The notes under the pieces: generated by a model
Seen by the model: only the letters and a program-made list of their open reading frames with translations
The model's database searches: none
What the model was told of the DNA's origin: nothing
Origin: Sitta carolinensis
Lineage: Eukaryota; Chordata; Aves; Passeriformes; Sittidae
Length of the DNA: 64,000 bases
NCBI GenBank assembly: GCA_032173965.1
Contig: CM063292.1
Span: 1,070,501 to 1,134,500 of the forward strand
Direction: 5' to 3'
Shown: positions 30,201 through 39,325 of the stretch, piece by piece
Position numbering within the stretch: position 1 is the stretch's first letter
Layout: each line of letters opens with the position of its first letter
Translations under genes and position numbers: made by a program

Positions 30201-31263
30201 CCTCCGACTCCTCAGCTGGGATCTGCGAACAGAGGGACAAGCTGCAGGGCCAGCCCAGGGATGCAATTCCCCACGGATCTGATTCAACACCTGCAAACAG
30301 ATGGAGTTTTGGACACCCCTCGTATCAAGCATGTCACCCAGTGGCTGCCCGGGCAGTCCCATGCACATGGAGGGGAGCACAGGGCACCGTGATGTGTCCC
30401 CTCACACCACGGACTCTGCTCTGCCCTTGCAAGAGCTTCCAAACCCAGCCTTGCCAAAGCTCACACAGCCAGGCCTCGGGGAAGGACAGGGAATGGCTGG
30501 GGCTGGATGAGGTGTCTGGAGAGCAGGACCAGGCTCTGTCACCCCAGGGACCCGGCAGTGCCACCCGACATCCAGCACTGGGATCCTGCAGTGCTGGGAG
30601 GGTGGCAGGGATGTTCCTAAAAACAGTTTTACCAGTCCAGCTCTGACAACATCCAAACCTCTCCCATTATCTCCTAGTTCAGCCCCAGTTGCTGTCCCCC
30701 ACTCTTCCCACTCACCCACACCAATCACTCCCACCCTAGTCACTGACCCCAAACCACTGCCACACACACTGTCACCTCTGCCCTCCCCACTGTGAGCCCC
30801 TCTCAGACACTGCCCCCCCGCTCCCTCCAGTCACCCCCAAACCCCGCCAGCCTCTGCCCCCGGTCACTGTCACTGCAGCCACCCCCAGTTACTGTCACGT
30901 CAGCTGTCCCCCACGTAAGTGTCCCCAGCAATGTCCCCGACTGCCCCCACAGCTGTCACCCACTCGCTGCCCCCCAGTTATCCCCCCACGAGCTGTCCCC
31001 CCGAGTCCCTGCACCCCAGCTGCCCCCCAGCAACCGCCCCCCAGCCGCTGCACGCCGGGGCCCCCCGGCTTTGCCCCCCTCACCAGCTCGAAGCGGTTGC
31101 TGACGCCGGCGCGGGGCGGCCCGCGGGGCCCCTTCCCGGGGGCTGGCGGCGGCCCCCCCTCACGGGCACGCTCCGGGCAGGGGTCTAGGCCCAGCTCGCC
31201 CAGCCCCGGCCCCTCCTGGCCCCGCTGCTCCCCCCGCAGCCGCCTCAGGGCCCGGCGCGACAT
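15249..31263 (-). CDS. TCF25: TCF25 (NULP1), ribosome quality-control factor; apparent 1-nt frame break in last exon
   Basis: Eighteen coding exons in reading order: 31263-31084, 30222-30016, 28660-28586, 26898-26777, 26144-26079, 24957-24875, 24427-24297, 21610-21511, 21185-21092, 20311-20219, 19750-19645, 19339-19180, 18019-17932, 17360-17202, 16616-16526, 16353-16274, 15619-15547 and 15409-15249. Human TCF25 also has 18. Landmarks are '[17 protein letters not shown]', the Lys-rich exon 3, '[12 protein letters not shown]', '[11 protein letters not shown]', '[17 protein letters not shown]' and '[17 protein letters not shown]'. The family (yeast Rqc1) joins the RQC complex with listerin and NEMF on stalled 60S subunits. 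The sum is 2069 bp, one short of a whole number of codons. Exon 18 enters in a frame that stops at 15359-15361, while the conserved ending '[18 protein letters not shown]...GDWD' lies in another frame. The exon 2 donor (edge 30016, GTGCAG) is weak. Confidence 0.94.
15810..15944 (+). mobile_element. CR1 LINE 3' end
   Basis: The sense CR1 tail is present ('gggcttggagcaacctggtctagtgg...ccttccaacccaaacc...gattcta'). It lies in the TCF25 intron between exons 17 and 16, opposite to the gene. Confidence 0.93.
18548..18985 (-). mobile_element. CR1 LINE fragment, ~440 bp
   Basis: The left edge 'agaatcatgggatcacagaattg' is the antisense CR1 3' terminus. The body runs right through 'ggctggaaaagcctctcagatcattgag' to 'ctccagtcccttccccagac'. 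It lies in TCF25 intron 12, in the same orientation as the gene. Confidence 0.88.
21611..23460. other. TCF25 intron 7, AT-richer unique part
   Basis: This part of the intron between exons 8 and 7 has a lower GC content than its surroundings, with a C10/A-rich tract at about 22208-22236. I see no exon or repeat of a family I can name. Confidence 0.5.
23470..24225 (+). mobile_element. CR1 LINE fragment, ~750 bp (longest in window)
   Basis: Contains CR1 3' open-reading-frame and UTR words: 'ggctggagaatgtccaggg', 'ggcctcaagctgtggcag', 'tgtggcacctgaggacatgg', ending 'ttttccaacccaaacgattcc'. It lies in TCF25 intron 7, antisense to the gene, and ends about 70 bp before exon 7. Confidence 0.9.
25390..25570 (-). 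mobile_element. CR1 LINE 3' fragment
   Basis: 'atcctgagttggaaaagacc...gtccaactcctggccctgcacaggg' is the antisense of a CR1 subfamily 3' end, in TCF25 intron 5. The right edge is uncertain. Confidence 0.75.
27019..27330 (-). mobile_element. CR1 LINE 3' fragment
   Basis: Antisense 3' end 'gaatcccagaatggtttggg' continues through 'accttccactggcccagggtg' and 'ccccttgtcctgacactccg'. Little decayed. It lies in TCF25 intron 3. Confidence 0.92.
27990..28075 (+). mobile_element. CR1 3'-terminal stub
   Basis: 'ggggttggactccatgatctggg...tctgtaattctgtg' is the last 80-90 bp of a CR1 element. A second, larger sense CR1 starts about 110 bp to the right. Confidence 0.75.
28185..28455 (+). mobile_element. 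CR1 LINE 3' fragment
   Basis: 'ggggctccaggagagctgg...cagggcttggagcaccctgg...ccttccaatctaaacc...gattcta' is a sense CR1 tail in TCF25 intron 3, ending 130 bp from exon 3. Confidence 0.9.
29180..29300 (-). mobile_element. CR1 LINE 3' fragment
   Basis: Antisense tail 'cacagaatcacagcatcatg...gggcagggacaccttccactagacc' in TCF25 intron 2. Confidence 0.85.
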
Positions 31264-31500
31264 CGCCCCCGCCCGCTGCGCGCCTGCGCCCGGACTGCGC
31301 CTGCGCGCCCGCCCCGCCCGCTACCACCGCGCTCACCCATTGGCTGATGCCGGTCAGGCCACGCCCCCTGCGCCCCGCGACCTCCGTCGCGCTCCGGGCG
31401 TGAAATACGTCCCGGGCTGGGGGCGTGGGAACGGCGGAATGGGCGCGGGACACGGCCCGGGACACGGGGGGCGAGCGGGGGACGGGACGGGCTGGGAGCG
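31264..31500 (-). promoter_or_regulatory. TCF25: TCF25 CpG promoter
   Basis: CpG-dense, TATA-less sequence directly before the start codon. It has a CCAAT box on the gene strand (ATTGG at 31339-31343 on +) and one GGCCACGCCCC element at 31357-31367, the same word as in the TUBB3 and SPIRE2 promoters. Only about 490 bp separate the TCF25 ATG from the SPIRE2 poly(A) signal. Confidence 0.65.
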
Positions 31501-31749
31501 CGCGGGGAGTGCGGAGGGCGGCGTGGGCACGGGCAGCGCGGTGTTCCCACGGCGCCATGTGCGGGGTCACGGGTGGGCACGGCCCGGGGAGGAAGAGGGA
31601 TGGCGGTGGGAGATGTGCGCGATGAAACGGAGCGCCCCCCGTCCCCGATGCCCTCACCCCTCGGCACCCCTCAGCACCCCTCAGCACCCCTCAGCCCGCT
31701 CCCACATCCACTGAGCACCAGGCACGCGGCCCCAGGGCAGCCCAGCGGG

Positions 31750-31755
31750 TTTATT
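31750..31755 (-). terminator. SPIRE2: SPIRE2 poly(A) signal AATAAA
   Basis: TTTATT on + is AATAAA on the gene strand, about 395 bp after the SPIRE2 stop. The 3' UTR includes an AT-rich 'acgtatataaatatag' stretch at about 32033-32048. Confidence 0.8.
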
Positions 31756-32146
31756 ATGGAGGGGACATACAGAACAGCCATGCCAGCCCGGGGCACCGGG
31801 CACCCCGGCACAGCCAGGGCTTGGCACAGAAGCGGGGCCGGGGGGCGAACGCAGGGGCTGTGGGTGTTCCCACAGCAGGATCCATCCCCCAAGAGCTGCC
31901 CCGCAGCGGGATCCGTCCTCCCGGGGGCTGCAGGTGTCCCCCAGCAGAATCCATCCCCTCGGGGGCTGGTGGCGGGGACAGAAGGGGGCGGCAGGGACAG
32001 CGGGGACGGGTCCTTTTGCCCCCTGGTCCATAACGTATATAAATATAGAAGCTGTGTGTATCCGTCCTATGTATATATGTACATCGGGGGGCTGTGCCGG
32101 GGTGACCGGCACCCCCGTGGCGACCATCACCGGGGCGCCCGGCCCT

Positions 32147-35100
32147 TCACTTGAGCCACGCGTCGCTGTAGAGGGAGCGAGCCTTGGCGTGGCGCCGGGA
32201 CGCGGCGCTGGCGTTGAGCACGGCCACGCTGCGGCGGCTGGAGCTGACCACGTCGGTGACGAAGCCGGCGCAGTCGGAGCAGACGTCGCGCAGGACCGAG
32301 CCCTGGGCGTAGATGTGCGGGAATTCCTCCTCCACCCGGCGCCAGCACTGACCCGAGAGCGAGCTGCGGCACAGGGCACGCCGTCAGCCCCGCTGGAGGA
32401 GGAGGAGGAGGGGAGCGGGGAGGAAGGCTCAGGGACTCACTGGAAGGGCTCCCTCCGGCGCAGCGGCGGGGCTTTGGGCGGCAGCGAGCCCGGCAGGCTC
32501 TCGAAGCCCAGGGCGTAGACGGGGATGTGAGCCAGCTTCTTGGAAGGCATCTTCATCTGCCGGAATGCGGGAGTCAGGGCGGGATGGGACAAGGACAGGG
32601 ATGGGGTAGGACAGGGTTGGGATAGGGACCGGGCACACAGGGATAGGGATGGGTCAGAGGTTGGGACAGGGACAAGGCAGGACAGGAGTGGAGTGTGCGA
32701 TGGGACAGTAACAGGGACAAGAGATTGGGACAGGGCAAGGGGCAGGGACAGGGACACAGTGGCACTGCCCAGAGCCAGTCCCTTACCTTTAGGCTGCAGG
32801 AGCTACAGACAGACCTGGGGACACAGAGAGAGGTGGGTGAGAGGGGCCACTGTGGGGACCCTGCTGCTGCCCTCCCAGCCCTGTGACACAGCACAGCATG
32901 GCACAGTGCTCACCGCTTGCAGAAGAAACATGACGTGGGCCAGGAGAAGAGAGGAAACTTGGCCCTGCAGCAGCAGCAGACCTGTGGGCAGAGTAGGGTG
33001 AGCTGGGGGTGGGTGGTTGGGGACATGTGGCCACCAGTCCCTGCAGCCCCCTGTCCCCATTCCCACCTTCCCCCTCCGCAGGCTGCTGTACAGCTCCTTG
33101 CTCTGCAGGAACTTCTCCATCTCAGCCTTGACCAGCACCCTGCGCACGTTGATCATCTCCTCCACAGTCAGGGCCAGACTCTCCACAGGGTGGCTGAACT
33201 CCTGTGGGGCAGGGGTGGGATGTCACACTGGGCTGTGGCATGGTCCAGAGCACTTGGTCTGTGCCAGGGCAGAGCCTCCGAATATGGGCAGAGCAACGCT
33301 GGCATTGGCAGAGTGACCCAGGACAGGCAGAGTATCTCTCTGCCTGTGTCGTTGTGCCAGGCTGCCATGTGCCCGTGGTCATGCTTGCCTGGTGTCCCCA
33401 GCCCCACTGTTCCCAGCTGGTGTCCCCAGAACCCACCAGCCAGAGGTGCTTGGAGCTGCTGGCAGGGGCAGCACTGGATCCATCCTCTGGCCTCTCCTCC
33501 ACAGCACCGAGAGCAGCCCGGGTCAGTGCTGGGCCATCTGGCAGTGGGTGGCAGCTGGCAGGGACAGAGCCTGCAGGGAGGGACAGGGAGGCTGTGGCAA
33601 GGACATGTTGCCCAGTGCCACCACTGCTGAAAGGCAGGGCGCAGACCCCCTGGAGCCAGGGACATGGGGACCCCTGGCAGTACCTGAGCGGGGCCGGGGC
33701 TCGGGCTGCAACGGCTCCGGGTCCTGGGGCACAGCCTGGTCACCCCCCAGCTGGCTCTGCAGCTGTGCCAGGTCCTGCTCTGAGAAGGAGCGATCCCGCT
33801 TCAGCGGCACCTCCGTGGCCGGGGAGTCCTCGTCCTGCAAGGCCATGGCCACCGCGTCACCAAGGACACCCTGGCACCTGCCGTGTCTCCCCACCTCTGT
33901 AGGTTCCCCCTTGCCTCGGAGAGGTTCATCTCCTCCATCTCGGCCAGGGTGGGCGCCTTGAGCAGGACGCGTGGCCGTGGGCGCACGGGCAGGGCGCTGG
34001 CCGGGCACCGGGACAGCTCGAGGCAGGAGCTGGAGGTCAGGCGGCCGGCGCAGGCGTGTGGGATGCAGGGCAAGGAGCTGTAGCCTGCGGAGGGACGGGC
34101 TCAGCGCCGCGGGGATGGACACACAGGGGGCGGAGCACAGCGGGGAGGGGACACCGGTACCTTTCTGCTCCACGGGCCGGAGCTTCCGCTCCTGCCTGAT
34201 CTCCTCCAGGATCTTCTCATGGAGCGTCCTCTGCTTCTGGGGCAGCGGCCGCAGCCGCCGCTCTGATGCCTGCGGGATGCACAGATGGGACCTCAGGTGG
34301 TGGCCAAGGCCCGGGGATGGCATCCATGGGACCCACCAACACTGTCATGCCAGGGAGGTGGCCCTGTGCTGGCACTCACCTGCTTCAGGGGCGGCCGGGA
34401 GCGGATGAAATCGAGTATGAGCTCGTGGGCATCTTTCTTCACCCGCGGGGGGATGTCTCCATCCACCTGGGGAGGGAAGGGGGCCAGTGCTGTGTTGGAG
34501 AGTGGCAGGATGGAGGGCGAGGGGCTGGCACGGTGGCCACGCTCACCATGACCTTGCGGAGTTTGTAGTTGCGGGCACGGATGTCCTGCATGAGCATCTC
34601 GAAGGGCGTGAGCTGGTACTCGGTGGGCAGAGGGTTGAACTGCTTCTCCTGCACCTTCTTCAGCTTCACACCGTGCCGCAGCTCCCTCATCAGCTGCACC
34701 CACAGCCGGGCCTGGGGGGGACACACGGGCACGGCGTCAGCACCCACCCGTGCCCCGCACAGCCCCCATGCCCGGCCACGCTGCCCTACCCAGTCTGTGT
34801 TGCGCAGGTTGCCCAGCTCCGCCGCCGGCCGCTCCTCCTCTTCCTCATCCTCCTTCAGCTTCTGCAGTAGCTGTTGAGGCACAAGATCATGTCACCCCGG
34901 CCTGGTGGCACTGAAGGTGCAGCCGGGACTGTGCCATGGGGCTGCAGCACTGAGGTGCATCCCCAATCCCTGATTCCCAGCCAGCATAAGTCTGAGAGAG
35001 GCTGTACGGCCAAACGCCGGCACCAGCAGCGCTGGTTGGGATGGGCAGAGAGGGCACTGCAGCCACCCTTGTCCCTTGTCACTGCAGGTGGGTTCCCCCG

Positions 35101-38100
35101 CAGGGCAGTGGTGCCAGCGGGCACCCGTGCTCACCTCCTTGGCGTCGCGGATCTTGGCGAGGAAGGCCATGAGCTCCACGGTCTCTGCGAAGAGGGCGCG
35201 GCAGACAGCCTGGTAGTGCGCCGGGGCGCCGGCGGGGTCGGCCAGGCGGGCGGCACAGCAGCGCATGGCCTGCCCGAAGGTGCGCACGGAGCGGGGCGGC
35301 CCCTCGCCCCCCTCCTCCTCCTCCTCCTGCCCCCCATAGCCCTCGTCGGCCGTGGCGCAGCCGCTGTCATCGGAGTCGCTGTTGGTCATCAGGTCGATGA
35401 GCTGCTCCAGGCGCGGGCTCAGCTCCCGCTCCTCGTTCTCGTCCAGCCCCCAGTCCAGCGCCCGGTACACGGCGAAGCCCAGCGACTGCACCATCTGCGG
35501 GCACAGCACCGGCTGGGCACCGCATGCACTCTGGCACCAGCTGTCCCTGCCCCCTCCTTGGTGCTGGGTCCCGTCCTAGGACCTGTGACCCCCGGGCAAG
35601 GGGGGCAGGCGGCCGTGCCCACCCCGCACCGGGCTGTGATGGCAGACGGGGCAGCTCACCGGCCCCCACGTACCTGGGCTTCGGCGGAGGGCGTCAGCAG
35701 CGCGGGCAGGTCTGGGGGAGGAGGGCAGAGTCACCACCGGTACCCATGGCCCCGTGCTGAGTACCCCACCCCGCATCACACAGGGATGTGGTACCACCCC
35801 CCCCCCCTCCGGCCGTGGGCCCCCACCCTGAGCTGCTCACACCCCCAGCTGCTCCTCCCCAGCTGGATCCCTTCCCCGGCTCCTCCTGTGCTGTCCTTGT
35901 CCTAGGACATGGCTCCAAGGGACAGTGGGCACCTGCATGTTGAGCTCTGCTATTAGGCAGTGCTGGCATGGCCTCCCAAAGGGCACATTGAGGGGGTGCA
36001 AGCACCCATGTACCCCTCACCTCCAGGGCTGAAGGGAGCTCAGGGCTCTGCATCCATGTGGAGCTGCCCCCTGCACCCCTCTGGGATGTGGGCACTGGCA
36101 GTGTGGATACCAGGAGTGTGGGCACCGGCAGTTTGGGGACTGGCAGCCACGGCTGGAGCGTGGCACACATGGGCAGCCCAGGACATGCTTGTGGGCAGGC
36201 TGAATCCTCCTGGCAGCTGCAGGAAAAGGAGCACAAGTGGCCTCTGCAGTGTCCCCAGGGCTCCCGGCTCTGCTTCCCTCATCATTAGCTCTGCATTGAG
36301 CTGATCAATGCGGCAGCCACCAGGATGTGCCAGTCGTATGCCAGCCGTGTGCAAGCCAGGAATGGACAGGAAAGGCAGCATAAGTGGTGGTCCTCCCATG
36401 GTGCCACACACAAGCCCATCGAAAAATCATGCCCTGGACTGTGCCCAGCTCCCACTGCAGTGCCAACCCCCGGGATGTCACCTAGTGGGTCCCAGCAGCT
36501 CCTGCCAGTCACTGGGGCACTGCTGAGGGGGGAATTCCCACAGGACACGGGACTGGAGTGGGTCCAGAGGGTGCTTCTGGCTCACCCAGCCCGGATCCAG
36601 CCCTGTGCCCTGGCAGAGCTGCAAAGCCATGTGCAACCACCTGCAGTGGCACTCGGGGGCACTTGGAGCCCTCGCAGCCTCGGGCTTCACTGGTTCATCC
36701 CTGGAGAGATGGCTCAGGTTGGCACAGAAGCAGCCTGGGAGCAGGAGGTGGCACAGCAGCACTGATAGGTGGCACGGGCAGGTGACACTGGCTGCAGCCC
36801 TGTGGTGGCTCAGAGCAGGGCGTGGGGCCATTCCCATGCAGGACCAGTGGAGCCAGTGTGACCACGCCATGCCTGGCTGCCACGGGCACGTGCTATGCCT
36901 GTGCGTGTCCCTGGGCATGGAGCCACCTGATGCACCCTGGTGTCTGCTCAGCCACCACCACCGAGGCCACGCAGTGACACTGGCCATGCTTCAAGCGCTC
37001 CTCGTGGCACAGAGCCACCAGTGTCACTGCTGGCAGCCAGCCTGGTGACACCCCGGAACCGTCACAGCCATACCTGGTGCCTGTGGAAGGGTGGCTGGGA
37101 GGCCAAAGGTCGGGGATGGGGCTGTCCCGTGTGCCACTCCCAGGACCTGGAATGGGGGACAAGGTCCCTCTGGTGCAGATGTGGGTCACGGGTTCCCAGG
37201 GATGTGTTGTGTGGGTGTCCATGTGTTGGGCCATCTGTCCTTGCTGTGTGTCCTGCAGCCCCATGGTGGGTGCCAGGACCACACAAACACCTACACCTGG
37301 TTCCAGCTTCACTGAGTCACCTGGGACACCTCAGTGCTAGTGACCTTGTTGGTGCCAGTGTCAGTACCAGTCCCAGACCCCCAAGTCTCCAGCCCACCCC
37401 CAGGTCCCCCTTCCAGCGATACCAGCAGTGTTGGTGCCAGCCCCCCTTGCAAGGGCCGGGGCTTGGCCCTTCATCCCTCCGGTGCCGGCTTCCTTCTCCC
37501 CGGGAAGGGGAGCTGGGACCGGCCCTTCTTCCCGCCCTCACAGACTCTCTGGTGAGCCCCTGCACTGCTCCCCTGCTGCCGGTGCCTCAATGCTTGCTCC
37601 CCCTCTCTCCGGTGCCACTTCTCCTGCCCATCTGCCGCTCCGGTACCGGTCCTTCCCTCCGGGGCCTCTGCGGGTGCCCCCCGCTGCCGATACCCCCGGT
37701 CCCTCCGCGTCCCCGGCGCTGATGCGGCACCCCCTGCCGGTACCGGTAAGTCCCGGTGCCGGTAAGTCCCAGGTCCCCGCTCTTTGTGCTGCTAAGTCCC
37801 GATGCCCCTCGGGTCCCGGTGCCAGTAAGCACCGTAGGCTGCTCCCGGTGCCAGCAAGTACCGGTGGGGGTAAATCCCGGCGCCTCGCTCCTGGTGCCAG
37901 AAAGCCCCGGTGCCGGTAAGTCCCGATATCCCGGATCCCGGTGCTAGTTAGCCCTGGTTCCTGTAAGCTCTGGTGTCCCCGTGCCGGTAAGTCCCAGTTC
38001 CCCGTTCCTTGTGCTGCTAAGCTCCGGAGCAGGAAAGCCCCGGTGCCGGATCCCAGTGCCGACAAGCTCCGGTGCCCCGCTCCCGGTGGCTCGCTTTCGG

Positions 38101-38637
38101 TGCCGGCAAGCCCCGGTGCCCCGCTCACAGTGTCGGAAAGCTCCGATAAGCCACATTCACAGTGTCCGGGTGTCGGTGCCGGTAAACCACGCTAAACCCC
38201 GGTGCTCCGCACCCGCGATGCCGATAATTCCCAGTGCCGCCAAACCCTGGCGCCCCGCTCCCGATGCCTGTAAGCTCCGGTGCCCCGGTGGCGCCCGGTA
38301 AGCCCCAGCAAGTCCTGGTGCCCGTAAGCCCCGGTAAGCCCCGCTTGGCGAAGCCGTCCCGTCCCCCCCGCCCCCGCGCGGGCGCCGCCCGCTCCCGCCC
38401 CCCCCGGCGGCGGCGGCCCTCACCGTGCGGCGGGGCGGGCAGGCGGAGGGAGCCGTCGGCGCGGAGGCGGATGTCGGCGGTGCGGAGCGGCGCGGGGGCG
38501 ACGGGGGCGGCGGCGGCGGCGCGGCAGCCCTGGAAGCAGAGCGCCCAGGCCTGCTCCTCGTTCAGCGGCTGCTCGTAGCACTTCAGCACCTCCTCCAGGG
38601 ACAGCTCCCGCGGCGGCCCCGCGCCCGCCCGCGCCAT
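32147..38637 (-). CDS. SPIRE2: SPIRE2, spire-type actin nucleation factor 2
   Basis: Fifteen coding exons in reading order: 38637-38424, 35711-35674, 35494-35135, 34870-34790, 34711-34547, 34466-34380, 34269-34161, 34084-33915, 33834-33684, 33570-33437, 33201-33067, 32981-32914, 32814-32787, 32556-32441 and 32363-32147. They total 2073 bp, giving 690 aa (human 714), with all phases closed. The N-terminal KIND domain (about 12-200) binds formins ('[19 protein letters not shown]'). WH2-type actin-binding segments follow at about 232-250 ('[18 protein letters not shown]'), 292-315 and 330-350. The spir-box is in exon 11 ('[20 protein letters not shown]') and a Cys-rich FYVE-like membrane domain in exons 12-15 (CCCC, CFFC, CSSC, CSDC). 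The family nucleates actin on vesicles and acts in oocyte spindle positioning. Exon 13 is only 28 bp, and the exon 8 donor is GC. Intron 1 is 2.7 kb of repetitive sequence. Confidence 0.95.
32575..32760. repeat. Purine-rich (GGGACAGGGATG)n simple repeat in SPIRE2 intron
   Basis: Degenerate 'gggacaggg', 'gggatgggg' and 'gggataggg' words fill the intron between exons 14 and 13, much like the tract in DEF8 at 3290-3560. Confidence 0.8.
35712..37320. other. SPIRE2 intron 1, left part
   Basis: No exon is recognised. It contains a poly-C run at about 35790-35806 and unique sequence with short direct repeats ('ggcactggcagt', 'caccggcag') near 36080-36150. Both strands are open in places because of GC content; no product is conserved. 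Confidence 0.5.
37330..38335. repeat. Degenerate minisatellite (CCGGTGCCGGTAAGTCC-like) in SPIRE2 intron 1
   Basis: Roughly 25-40 bp units combine 'cccggtgcc', 'ggtaagtcc' and 'agctccggtgcc'. Canonical-looking donor words GGTAAG(T/C) recur on the + strand at about 37744, 37759, 37915, 37985, 38290 and 38330. The array ends just before the SPIRE2 first-exon donor at 38423. Confidence 0.85.
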
Positions 38638-38844
38638 CGCCCCATCCCGCACCGCCGAGCGCGGGCGGGGCGCGCCTGGCGGGGGAGACGGGGCGAGGCC
38701 GCGCGGGGCCACGCCCCAACAGGCCACGCCCCAACAGGCCACGCCCCCGCCACCTCTCCAGCCCGCACCGCCGGGGCGCGCGCCGGGGGCGGGGCCACGA
38801 CGGGGAGGGGCGGGGCGATGGGAGAGACTCCGCCCCGGCACCGG

Positions 38845-38879
<35 letters not shown>

Positions 38880-38960
38880 GCACCGACACCGACACCGGCA
38901 CCGGCACTGCCGCAGGCGCCCGCCCGGAGAGCACGGTACGGTGGGGCACGGCACGGCACG
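38638..38960 (-). promoter_or_regulatory. SPIRE2: SPIRE2 CpG promoter with CACGCCCC triplet and hexamer repeat
   Basis: Upstream of the ATG (38637-38635) lies a dense CpG island. Three GGCCACGCCCC elements are spaced exactly 15 bp apart (38707, 38722 and 38737), reading GGGGCGTGGCC on the gene strand. A (CACCGA/CACCGG)n hexamer tract follows at about 38835-38905. No TATA box is seen. Confidence 0.65.
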
Positions 38961-39325
38961 GCGAGCTCGGTACGGTCTGGCACGGCTCGGTGTGGTGCGG
39001 CACGTTACAGCATGGCTCGGCACGGCGCGACATGGCTCGGTATTGTTTAGCATAGATTGGGACGGGGCAGCAGAGTGTGGCATGGCACAGCACGGCCCCG
39101 TACAGTATGGTATGGCTCAGGATGGCACAGCTCGGCATGGCACGACACAGCTTGGCTCTGCATGGCTCAGCAGGGCACGTCGGAGCTCAGTGCTTGGCAC
39201 GGCATGGCTCAGCACAGTACAGAACAGCTCAGCACTGGTGGCATGGCTTGGCATGGCATGGCAAAGTACAGCACAGCGTGGCACAGCGTGGCACAGCGTG
39301 GCACAGCGTGGCACAGCTCGGCCCA
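38935..39325. repeat. Pentanucleotide (GGCAC/GGCAT)-type satellite
   Basis: Five-base words GGCAC, GGCAT, GGCTC and AGCAC run in phase for almost 400 bp. A cleaner 10-bp unit 'gcgtggcaca' is repeated four times at about 39277-39316. It lies immediately upstream of the SPIRE2 CpG island. Confidence 0.85.

Noticed and set aside
29979..30222. Longer TCF25 exon 2 using the GTACCT donor
   Set aside because: It would end in phase 1, incompatible with the phase-0 Lys-rich exon 3. The weaker GTGCAG donor at 30016 keeps phase.
35694..38128. Possible nested gene in SPIRE2 intron 1
   Set aside because: Several frames are open, but they are Pro/Gly/Ala-rich translations of repeats without domains, start context or matching splice structure.
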